This document shows positions 43,509 through 49,917 of a stretch of 49,917 nt of DNA, piece by piece. The stretch spans positions 1-49,917 of the forward strand of contig CALFBH010000082.1 in NCBI GenBank assembly GCA_937951615.1, read 5' to 3'. Made by a program: the position numbers and the translations under genes. This DNA is from an uncultured Saprospiraceae bacterium. Its GTDB lineage: Bacteria; Bacteroidota; Bacteroidia; Chitinophagales; Saprospiraceae. The notes beneath the pieces are model-generated. The model was not told the DNA's origin and ran no database searches. It was given only the letters and a program-made list of their open reading frames with translations. Positions within the stretch are counted from its first letter, which is position 1, and every line of letters begins with the position of its first letter.

Positions 43509-45461
43509 TTAGCGCTGCAAATTCCAATTCACCCCAAAACTCAGCCAGCGACCTGGTGGTTTTGCACCAATAATTTCCTGATAATTCACATCCGTCAGAT
43601 TTAATGCTTGTCCATAAATGGAGACATTATCCAACAAATCGTAAGACAATTTCAAATTGGACACAAAATACTGTTTCATAATTTCGCCATTGATCGCTTC
43701 CACGGCTTCTTCTTGTCGTGTAATGAAAGTGGAGTAAGATTGCAAGCTGAATTTATCAAAGCGCAGTCCGATGATGGCCGAAACATTATGCTTTGGATGG
43801 TTGGAAATATATTTGGACAATTCTCCTGTTTCGGCAGCAGAATTGAGGTAGGTGTAGCCGAGCTTTATATCAACTTTGCTTTTTTCACTGATGTCGAATG
43901 ACTTATTGGCTGAAAATTCGATGCCTGCTACCCGACTATTTGAAATATTATCTGCATAGAAATAATCTGTGCTGTCCTGCAAATTGGTCAGGTTGTCGAT
44001 TTCTGTTGAATTGCGCAATGAAAAGTCAATCAAGTCTTTCGATGTTCTGTAAAATGCTGTGGCAGATAAGGTAAAAGCCTGCGGCAAAAAGACATCAGCC
44101 CCTAAGTCAAAAGAGTTGGATTTTTCAGCCAACAAATCTGGATTACCTGCATTCCGCCCAGCCGACAGGCTTGGAATTTGATAAGAGACAAAACGCTCTG
44201 TGAAGTCGGCTGCCCGCACTGCACGACCATAGGAAGTCCGCAAAATATAATTGCCATTTCGGTAACTCAAACTCGCCTGAGGCAAAAATTCTGCGCCAAA
44301 ATTTTCATCATATTCTAAGCGCATACTCACATTAGCATGTAGATTTTCGCTGATGTCCTGCGCTAAGATGCCATAGACTCCATAAGATGAATTATTGTGA
44401 TCGCCCCGGTCTGTACTTATAATGTCTTTATTCAACAACTGCGCTCCATAAGCAATATTGCTGCTTGGCTTCAGTGTAATTTGATGAGAAAAATTGAGGA
44501 AAGTTTGTCGGGTCTGATGTTCATTTGGTGTAAATAGCGGATTAAATTCAAAAAAGTCATCCCCTACTTTATAGCCGGCATTCAATTCCAGGGCATGGTT
44601 ATTTTTGTTATAATTAAAAGCAGTTTGTATCCAGCGATTTTTTGTTTGTTCAGTGGATTCATCATAAGCACTTCTGGTATAGAAATACTTCGCTGCAAAA
44701 TCGCGATTATCATAACCTGCACGGGCATAAATTTTCATATTATCATTCAACAAATAGCCAAGCGAAGCCGAGTAAGTGCGAATATCAAAATAATTGCGGA
44801 ACAAGCTATCTGGTGCGATGCCTGCCAGAAAATTTGGGTTGACCAGTTCTTCCCCGTCCGAAATATTCGACTTATAAGAAGTAGAAAACAACCAGCGGTC
44901 TTTATTCAAAATGACGGACATATCGGAGCTGTGCAGGTTGTGTTGCCCCAAAGCCAGATCGCCTGAAACACGCAAGGCATTTTTTCGTTTTTTGTCCTGA
45001 TAGGTCTTGGTTTTGATGTGAATCAGTCCGCCCACGGCATCGCTGCCATAAGAGGCTGCTGCTGGTCCTTTGACCACTTCAATACGGTCGATTTCTGATA
45101 AGGCAACAGGTATATTTTGGTTGAAATGCGCCGTCAGTGGGTCATTGAAACGCACATTATCGACCAGTACGAGTACCTGTGAAAAAGTACTGCCTCGTAT
45201 TCCGATGTCCGTTTGTACACCAAAGCCGTTTCGGGTATTCAGGTTCATACCTGTGATATAACGAAGGGCTTCATCGACGCTGCTGACTGGCATTTCCTGC
45301 AAATCTGCACTTGTGATGACTTCGACACTTCTGCCAGTTTTATAGTTTTCTATGGGTATTCTTGTTGCTGTGACCATGACTTCTGATAATGGAATGGAGT
45401 CCTGAGCAAAGACCAGCAAAGCCGACAGATTTAGCATCAGCATTAATAATAATGTTCTCAT
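43509..45461 (-). CDS. TonB-dependent receptor, BtuB-like
   Basis: The 650-residue outer-membrane receptor has a signal peptide (MRTLLLMLMLNLSALLVFAQ), a plug domain (about 20-150) with the TonB-box-like PLSEVMVTATR, GMNLNTRNGFGVQTDIGIRGSTFSQVLVLVDNVRFNDP and EIDRIEVVKGPAAASYGSDAVGGLIHIKTK, and a 22-strand barrel ending in GRWLSFGVNWNLQR. The plug resembles BtuB and siderophore receptors. No cobalamin riboswitch elements or vitamin B12 genes were recognised upstream or nearby, so the substrate is unknown. It lacks an N-terminal carboxypeptidase-regulatory domain, so it is not SusC-like. Confidence 0.92.
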   Translation of the reverse strand: MRTLLLMLMLNLSALLVFAQDSIPLSEVMVTATRIPIENYKTGRSVEVITSADLQEMPVSSVDEALRYITGMNLNTRNGFGVQTDIGIRGSTFSQVLVLVDNVRFNDPLTAHFNQNIPVALSEIDRIEVVKGPAAASYGSDAVGGLIHIKTKTYQDKKRKNALRVSGDLALGQHNLHSSDMSVILNKDRWLFSTSYKSNISDGEELVNPNFLAGIAPDSLFRNYFDIRTYSASLGYLLNDNMKIYARAGYDNRDFAAKYFYTRSAYDESTEQTKNRWIQTAFNYNKNNHALELNAGYKVGDDFFEFNPLFTPNEHQTRQTFLNFSHQITLKPSSNIAYGAQLLNKDIISTDRGDHNNSSYGVYGILAQDISENLHANVSMRLEYDENFGAEFLPQASLSYRNGNYILRTSYGRAVRAADFTERFVSYQIPSLSAGRNAGNPDLLAEKSNSFDLGADVFLPQAFTLSATAFYRTSKDLIDFSLRNSTEIDNLTNLQDSTDYFYADNISNSRVAGIEFSANKSFDISEKSKVDIKLGYTYLNSAAETGELSKYISNHPKHNVSAIIGLRFDKFSLQSYSTFITRQEEAVEAINGEIMKQYFVSNLKLSYDLLDNVSIYGQALNLTDVNYQEIIGAKPPGRWLSFGVNWNLQR

Positions 45462-45510
45462 TTTTTTAATTTACTTGGGTGCAGGATAAATTTGTAAATT
45501 AGCTATTTTT

Positions 45511-45588
45511 CTCGCAAAGGCGCAAAGGCGCAAAGTTTGTTTTCTCTTCGTCTCTCGCAAAGGCGCAAAGACGCAAAGTTTGTTTTCT
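45511..45588. repeat. CTCGCAAAGGCGCAAAG repeat, two units
   Basis: CTCGCAAAGGCGCAAAGGCG plus CAAAGTTTGTTTTCT at 45511-45548 and a nearly identical unit at 45554-45588 (period 43). A weaker copy is at 19876-19912. They lie upstream of the receptor start codon. Confidence 0.8.
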
Positions 45589-45668
45589 GCTTTCCTTTAT
45601 TTCTAAGGCGGCAAACTTAGATGAATTATTCAATTTGGCAAAGGGAATTAGAAATAAAGGGTTCTTAT

Positions 45669-46193
45669 TCATCTTATCGTATTCATCTCTTCTTTCATTT
45701 GCTTACCAAAATAAAAGAACATAAATATATACAGCGGCATTCCCAATAAGAAAAATATCAGTGCTTCTTCTGCACCATGTTTTTTTCCTGTTATTTTATA
45801 AAATTGCTGTTGATTGATAAATGATTTGACCAAAAATATCAGGTAAAGTGTGAATGAACTCCAATTGATGGTCAGTGCCAATTTTCCAAGTTTTTCAAAA
45901 CCATCACCCAATAAAGGAACAAGGACATTGGTGATCAGCAATAATCCGTAAAAGGCAAAAGCAATTTTTGAATTTGACTTGAATTGAGCATATAAATCCC
46001 CTGCAATATCATAGCTTTTATTCTCGTAGTTTCCTGTCAGCTTTAGCATTTCTATACTCACACCTCTTTCTTCAAGTATAGAAATTGCTGCTGCTCTTAT
46101 TTCATCCTCATAGCCATATTGCCTGTAGTTTTTTACGACGTCTATGAGTTTCTTATTGTCCAGACGTTTAAGTTTTTCTATTTTTTCTTTCAT
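45669..46193 (-). CDS. Small membrane protein of unknown function
   Basis: The 174-residue product has a soluble N-terminal ~75 residues (LKRLDNKKLIDVVKNYRQYG, YEDEIRAAAISILEERGVS), followed by three or four hydrophobic segments (AFAFYGLLLITNVLVPLLG, FTLYLIFLVKSFI, LIFFLLGMPLYIFMFFYFG). The N-terminal pattern of L-x-x-(Y/V)-x-x-E-x-x-x-x-A-x-x-(I/L)-L-x-x-RG is one I associate with small Bacteroidota membrane proteins, but I do not know a function. It lies 68 bases downstream of trehalase, in the same direction, and could be cotranscribed. Confidence 0.65.
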   Translation of the reverse strand: MKEKIEKLKRLDNKKLIDVVKNYRQYGYEDEIRAAAISILEERGVSIEMLKLTGNYENKSYDIAGDLYAQFKSNSKIAFAFYGLLLITNVLVPLLGDGFEKLGKLALTINWSSFTLYLIFLVKSFINQQQFYKITGKKHGAEEALIFFLLGMPLYIFMFFYFGKQMKEEMNTIR

Positions 46194-46261
46194 ATTGGGT
46201 CCTTAATTATTTTGGATTAATTTCATAAAAAGCTTAGCTACGAATGCACGAATCAACGCAT

Positions 46262-47767
46262 TCATAGTTCATCATTCTCAGACAGCAAGCGCAGCAAAAC
46301 CCCATTGGTCCAGCCAAAGCCATCTTGTACAGGATATTCCCCGCCGCCACTTAGCAGGCTGGTATCGGCTACATTATATTTTTCCAATAACTTTCCGGTG
46401 CGTTTATACACGTCGATATTCAAAGCGCACCAGTTGGCTTTGATTTGATTTGCCAGCTTGTTGTGCTGGTAATTTCTCAAGCCTTGAATGCTGATCCACT
46501 GCAAAGGCGCCCAGCCATTTGGGGCATCCCATTGCTGACCAGAGTTGATGGGCGTACAGATGACGCCACCAGGTTTTAGGAAGTCTTTTTCAATGCGTCG
46601 GGCGCAGGCTGCGGCTTGACTTGTATCGGCAATTTCAAAAAACAATGGAAACATAGCTGCTAGTGAGCATGAAGATTTATTTTCTTTTTTTATAAAATCA
46701 TAATCATGGAAAAACTGCGTTTTAGGATTCCAGCAGTATTTTAAAATGAGTTGTTTTCGTGTGCTCGCCAACTGGTCATGCTCTTTGGCTGCGTCTTCAT
46801 TTCCCGAAAGGGTGTAGGCTTTCGCCAATGTATTTTCCAGTCCGTACAACAGGCAATTCAAGTCCACTGGAATAATTTCGCTGGTGTGAATTGTTGTCAA
46901 ATCATCTGCATCTCGCAGCCAGCGCGAACTGAAATCCCAGCCTGATTCGCAGGCAGCGCGGAGGTCGGCGTATAAGCCTGCGGGGTCGCGGTCGGTGTGG
47001 CGGACAGTCTCCAGGTCTGTTGCGTACATTTCTGCGCGGGGCTGCAGCTTGCGGTCGTAATATCTGTTCAACATTTCTCCATGACCAAGCGATACCAGAT
47101 GTTCTATCGCCTGTTGTTCGCTACCCATACGCTCTTTTCCATTCATCCAAAAAGCATATTCTTTTTCCAGATAAGGTAGGTATTTTATAAAAGTCTCTTC
47201 CCCTCTTTCTACTGCCAACAATTCTACCATTTGCGCATAAAAAGGCGGCTGCGAACGGCTGAGAAAATAACTGCGATTGCCATTGGGAATAAAACCAATT
47301 TCATCTATCAAGGCAGAAAAATTATCCACCATATTTTCAATCACCTCCACCTTGCCGCTGACCTGCAAACCCAACATGGTAAAATAGCTATCCCAGTAGT
47401 AAATCTCATTGAATCGCCCGCCAGGAACAATATAAGGATGTGGCAAAGGAATCAGCGAACTGCCCTCAACAGGCTTATCGGCTGCTCTTCTCAAGACCTC
47501 CCACAGCACTTCAATATGCTCCTGCACCGAACGGGAAGTGTCACTTTTAAAATCAGTCGAATTCGTCGCGCTTTTTTTGAAATATTGATTGAAGAAGCTT
47601 TTCAAATCAAAATTGGGCTGATTTTTTCCCTTACGGTAATGTCGCAGAATGTCCGCAGGGGCAGCTTGTGGAATGGCATCTGCAATGGTTTTTTCATCTG
47701 CCCAGATTCCACTTTGGAGGAGGTCAGAGAAGAGTTCCTGGAAGATGATGTCTGGTGTTTGGTGCAT
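46262..47767 (-). CDS. Trehalase (GH37), cytoplasmic
   Basis: The 501-residue alpha,alpha-trehalase hydrolyses trehalose to two glucose molecules. GH37 signature 1 is visible as PGGRFNEIYYWDSY (115-128) and signature 2 as QWDAPNGWAP (about 418). The catalytic Asp lies in ESGWDFSSRWL (about 273) and the general base Glu in LLSGGGEYPVQDGFGWTNG (about 478). No signal peptide is present, so it probably acts in the cytoplasm, like TreF. The start is eight bases past the stop of the upstream secreted protein, indicating an operon. It probably supports recovery after osmotic stress or use of trehalose. Confidence 0.94.
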   Translation of the reverse strand: MHQTPDIIFQELFSDLLQSGIWADEKTIADAIPQAAPADILRHYRKGKNQPNFDLKSFFNQYFKKSATNSTDFKSDTSRSVQEHIEVLWEVLRRAADKPVEGSSLIPLPHPYIVPGGRFNEIYYWDSYFTMLGLQVSGKVEVIENMVDNFSALIDEIGFIPNGNRSYFLSRSQPPFYAQMVELLAVERGEETFIKYLPYLEKEYAFWMNGKERMGSEQQAIEHLVSLGHGEMLNRYYDRKLQPRAEMYATDLETVRHTDRDPAGLYADLRAACESGWDFSSRWLRDADDLTTIHTSEIIPVDLNCLLYGLENTLAKAYTLSGNEDAAKEHDQLASTRKQLILKYCWNPKTQFFHDYDFIKKENKSSCSLAAMFPLFFEIADTSQAAACARRIEKDFLKPGGVICTPINSGQQWDAPNGWAPLQWISIQGLRNYQHNKLANQIKANWCALNIDVYKRTGKLLEKYNVADTSLLSGGGEYPVQDGFGWTNGVLLRLLSENDEL

Positions 47768-47775
47768 GGATGTTC

Positions 47776-48951
47776 TTATTCTACTAATTCTTTGTATTCA
47801 TAATAATTGACCCCATCAAAAATGCTTATGTTATATTCGCCTTTTTTCAAGACCAAAACCTTGTTGTCATATTTGTGTTTCAGTTCAATTCTGTCTGCCG
47901 GAACGCCATTTACTTCGCCTTTCCGAAATGCGGATACGATCACTGGGAAATCCATTTCTTGCTTCTCTAATAGCACCTCTACAGCAATATATTCGCTATT
48001 TTCATACAACCAGTCTGGACGACCATTTCGAAATCTTGTCATGGGGTGCAGTACTTCAACATCTACATGTTTTGACAATTTCACCAAATGACCATCATTA
48101 TCTATAAAAACGGATGGTTCTGTTATCCTTGTTTGCTTTAAATATGGATGTTCATTTTGAATGAATTTTTCCGTGAAGTTATCCTGATAAATTGTTAGCG
48201 GGTCTATTCCTGTCTTGTCTTTTACATATCTTGCCATCCACTGGTGTTTAACACGTTTGGGCTGGTCGGATTCAATGGCATGATGAAAGCCGCAAAATAT
48301 AATAAGTTTTGCTTCTGGATGTACGTTAAGATATTTAATGATGTTGTCTGCCTGTATTTCATCCCTGTCTTTTCCTTTTATTCTTTCAAATCTTTCGTAG
48401 GCAAATATTTTATATTCAAGTGATATAGCATTTCTTAGCAATTCTCCCATTTTCGGTTCCATGGTGTACGTTCCTGTTAAAGGATCATCTAAGGGATAGC
48501 CTCTATCCATTAAATTGGAATCGAGGAGTGCATAGCCGTTATTCGAGGTATTATTTAAAGTTTCTAATCCCAGATGTTGAAATCCATGTTTCACTAATGC
48601 GGTGATGATCTGATTGGCAAAAATTCTGTGTTGAGGTTTTAAGTGATTTTCGCTTATGATGATAATTTGATGCTTTTGTGCTTCATTGACAATATGTGTC
48701 AAGGCTTCCTCCGTTTGATATGCGTCAAGTTGAATCGTATTCACACCCCAGGAAACAGAAATGTCTGAATAAGAATTAGCTTGATAGTAGTCGCCGATTA
48801 GTGAATACAAGGTTCCTGCCCTTGATGACCTTATTGTTTCATTGGCAATTTCGCTCTCTATCTGATGGGAGAATTTAATAAAAGGATTATTTTGTCCATA
48901 TCCTGAATAAGCCAAGATCAGGAACGTTATTGTTAAACTTATTTTTTTCAT
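47776..48951 (-). CDS. Secreted ChaN/TIKI-superfamily-like protein
   Basis: The 391-residue product has a signal peptide (MKKISLTITFLILAYSGYGQ). Residues about 88-230 contain a pattern of the ChaN/TIKI/erythromycin-esterase-like superfamily: IIISENHLKPQHRIFANQII (an E-N-H near the start, as in GE-x-H), GFQHLGLETLNN, TGTYTMEPKMGELLRNAISLEYKIFAYE, EIQADNI and AKLIIFCGFHHAIES (a paired G-x-x-H). These His/Glu residues are candidate metal or haem ligands. The C-terminal 130 residues are beta-rich and unknown to me. It overlaps the rraA remnant by four bases (ATGA) and is followed eight bases later by trehalase. Function uncertain. Confidence 0.7.
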   Translation of the reverse strand: MKKISLTITFLILAYSGYGQNNPFIKFSHQIESEIANETIRSSRAGTLYSLIGDYYQANSYSDISVSWGVNTIQLDAYQTEEALTHIVNEAQKHQIIIISENHLKPQHRIFANQIITALVKHGFQHLGLETLNNTSNNGYALLDSNLMDRGYPLDDPLTGTYTMEPKMGELLRNAISLEYKIFAYERFERIKGKDRDEIQADNIIKYLNVHPEAKLIIFCGFHHAIESDQPKRVKHQWMARYVKDKTGIDPLTIYQDNFTEKFIQNEHPYLKQTRITEPSVFIDNDGHLVKLSKHVDVEVLHPMTRFRNGRPDWLYENSEYIAVEVLLEKQEMDFPVIVSAFRKGEVNGVPADRIELKHKYDNKVLVLKKGEYNISIFDGVNYYEYKELVE

Positions 48952-49136
48952 TTTTTGTCGTTCAAGAGTTTTTGAATCTTTGTTCGATGGTTCTTTTCCC
49001 AGTCTTCAAGGCTTGTCGTTTCTTCCCTTACTGTACGGGCGCGAGCTTTTTCGAATACTGTATCTCGTTGATTCCTTGGTACTACAGCAATTCCTTCTTC
49101 ATCTGCAATAATAATATCCCCCGGATTATTAAATTT
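48948..49136 (-). pseudogene. 3' remnant of an RraA-family gene
   Basis: The minus-strand frame ending at 48948-48950 encodes NPGDIIIADEEGIAVVPRNQ followed by RDTVFEKARARTVREE, TTSLEDWEKNHRTKIQKLLN and DKK-stop. PGDIIIADEEGIAVVPR is the C-terminal motif of RraA-like/HMG-aldolase-like proteins (about 200-230 residues in full). About 60 codons remain. Immediately upstream is a 130-bp palindromic element, with stop codons in the frame within 15 bases of the junction. The stop still overlaps the next gene's ATG, so the original operon order is preserved. It has no start codon and is presumably not functional. Confidence 0.85.
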
Positions 49137-49266
49137 CGGAATTGATCATTAATTTGGTTCAGGTGCCAAAATAATAATTTTCCATCCGCCTATTTCGCAA
49201 AAGCGATGGGTTTAAACCCATCGCTTTTGCGAAATAGGCGTGCAAATCAATTAATGGTCAATTCCG
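49137..49266. mobile_element. MITE-D with perfect 54-bp palindrome and 8-bp TSD
   Basis: Terminal inverted repeats CGGAATTGATCATTAATT (49137-49154) and AATTAATGGTCAATTCCG (49249-49266) differ at one position. The centre is a perfect palindrome of 27-bp arms at 49187-49240 (CGCCTATTTCGCAAAAGCG and onward). Directly flanking it on both sides is the 8-bp direct repeat TTAAATTT (49129-49136 and 49267-49274). It is non-coding. It separates the GNAT gene from the rraA remnant. Confidence 0.88.
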
Positions 49267-49728
49267 TTAAATTTTCACTCTCATTTCTACCATGTGTTTT
49301 TTGAGTCCAAATTTTTCATAAGCCGAAACAGCTCTATGATTGTCTTCATAAACATTTAAACGTAACTCATTTAGGTTTCTTGATTTTGCCCAAAGTGTTA
49401 ATTGTTCTATCACTTTTTGACTCATTCCTTTGCCACGATGTTCAGGTTTCACATACATGAATCCTACATAAGCATATTCGTCAAATTTCAGATAAGGCTT
49501 CGCTTTTTTGATTTGAACATAGGCAGAAGCAATAATTTCATCATTGATTAAAGCGATAATTACTTCTGTATCATTTGATTCAATCATAGCCTTTATATCG
49601 TAATAATTGATCTGCCCAGGTTTTAAAGTTGGGTCAAAAGGACGTTCCGCAGATACGATGCCTTGTTCAAATTCATATAGTGTAGGCAAGTCATTTATTT
49701 GTGCAGGTCTAAAATTAATTTTATCCAT
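49267..49728 (-). CDS. GNAT family N-acetyltransferase
   Basis: The 153-residue protein has the GNAT fold: MDKINFRPAQINDLPTLYEFEQG at the start, EVIIALINDEIIASAYVQIK (beta strands 2-3), YVGFMYVKPEHRGKGMSQKVIEQLTLWAKSR (motif A with the R-G-K-G-M acetyl-CoA pyrophosphate loop) and NVYEDNHRAVSAYEKFGLKKHMVEMRVKI (motif B). It would acetylate a small molecule or protein amine; which is unknown. Its stop codon (49267-49269) lies in the target-site duplication of MITE-D, and MITE-A copy 2 begins 22 bases upstream of its start, so it is bracketed by two different elements. Confidence 0.92.
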   Translation of the reverse strand: MDKINFRPAQINDLPTLYEFEQGIVSAERPFDPTLKPGQINYYDIKAMIESNDTEVIIALINDEIIASAYVQIKKAKPYLKFDEYAYVGFMYVKPEHRGKGMSQKVIEQLTLWAKSRNLNELRLNVYEDNHRAVSAYEKFGLKKHMVEMRVKI

Positions 49729-49750
49729 TTAAATTCTATTTAAATTTTGA

Positions 49751-49896
49751 GTAGTGTTCGATTAAAGGATGGAATAGTCGGCAGACGAAGGATTTTATGA
49801 AAATTGGTGATTTATCCCCTTAAATATGCTGTATTTCCAACCAAATTCGTCTGACGACAACGGAATTTACTCAATCATACTTTAGTCGAGTATTAC
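49751..49896. mobile_element. MITE-A, copy 2
   Basis: 146 bp, about 95% identical to the element at 7791-7936 (seven differences), with the same inverted termini GTAGTGTTCGATTAAAGGAT and the near-complement ending TCGAGTATTAC. The flanks AAATTTTGA (left) and AAATTTTAG (right, after one C) are a 7-of-9 match, consistent with a mutated 9-bp target duplication. Confidence 0.87.
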
Positions 49897-49917
49897 CAAA
49901 TTTTAGCGATTTATTTT

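Noticed and set aside
43509-45668. Cobalamin riboswitch upstream of the BtuB-like receptor
   Set aside because: No B12-box-like sequence or long structured leader is visible in the 200 bases upstream; that space is filled by CGCAAAG repeats.

Overview
The window looks like a contig segment from a member of the Bacteroidota, most plausibly a marine or sludge-type Saprospiria/Lewinella-like lineage. The evidence is: low-to-mid GC; several TAnnTTTG (-7) / TTG (-33) promoters; a DUF5686 surface protein with a carboxypeptidase-regulatory N-domain; a LamG/PKD protein ending in dockerin-like D-x-D-x-DG repeats; TonB-dependent receptor and TonB-C genes; and many short palindromic intergenic repeats of the type common in that phylum. 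The genus-level placement is inference. No rRNA, tRNA, CRISPR array, full insertion sequence, prophage or plasmid function is visible.

Layout. 1-7.1 kb: housekeeping and conserved genes (TIGR02757 protein, trmB, a TPR-like lipoprotein, an M20 peptidase, radA) separated by minisatellite and palindromic repeats. 7.1-8.0 kb: a gene-free kilobase with three similar promoters, two of them on a duplicated structured unit, and a likely stable small RNA with a strong terminator; it also carries a MITE. 8-12.8 kb: an OmpA-family lipoprotein and pyruvate carboxylase, convergent across a long hairpin. 12.9-17.4 kb: a minus-strand polysaccharide operon (SDR epimerase, FAD/UGM-like protein, WecA/MraY-type phosphotransferase, GT4) in which the last gene is frameshifted. 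17.8-28.9 kb: methyltransferases, a membrane-anchored sulfotransferase, a decayed lipoprotein gene, a secreted P-domain/esterase, the DUF5686 protein, a GT39-like glycosyltransferase and a small antitoxin-like protein. 29.1-32.7 kb: a 1182-aa coiled-coil protein whose GT2-like and methyltransferase-like domains both appear to have lost catalytic motifs; this is the most unusual protein here. 32.9-43.1 kb: an AGCS symporter, a LamG/dockerin-like secreted protein, a TonB-C protein, an asymmetric pair of ABC exporter half-transporters and a phenylacetate-CoA ligase-family enzyme. 43.5-49.9 kb: a BtuB-like receptor, a small membrane protein, trehalase, a secreted ChaN/TIKI-like protein, the 3' stump of an rraA-like gene, and a GNAT acetyltransferase bracketed by two different MITEs.

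Intergenic DNA is the second theme. At least four non-coding palindromic families recur: a ~125-bp 'GTTTCGTAAACTTG' element in four places, a 146-bp MITE with 9-bp target-site duplications in two places, a ~348-bp element with 29-bp inverted termini plus a 32-bp collapsed derivative, and a 130-bp element with a perfect 54-bp central palindrome and 8-bp target-site duplications. There are also simple-sequence families. No transposase is encoded in the window, so any movement must be driven from elsewhere in the genome.
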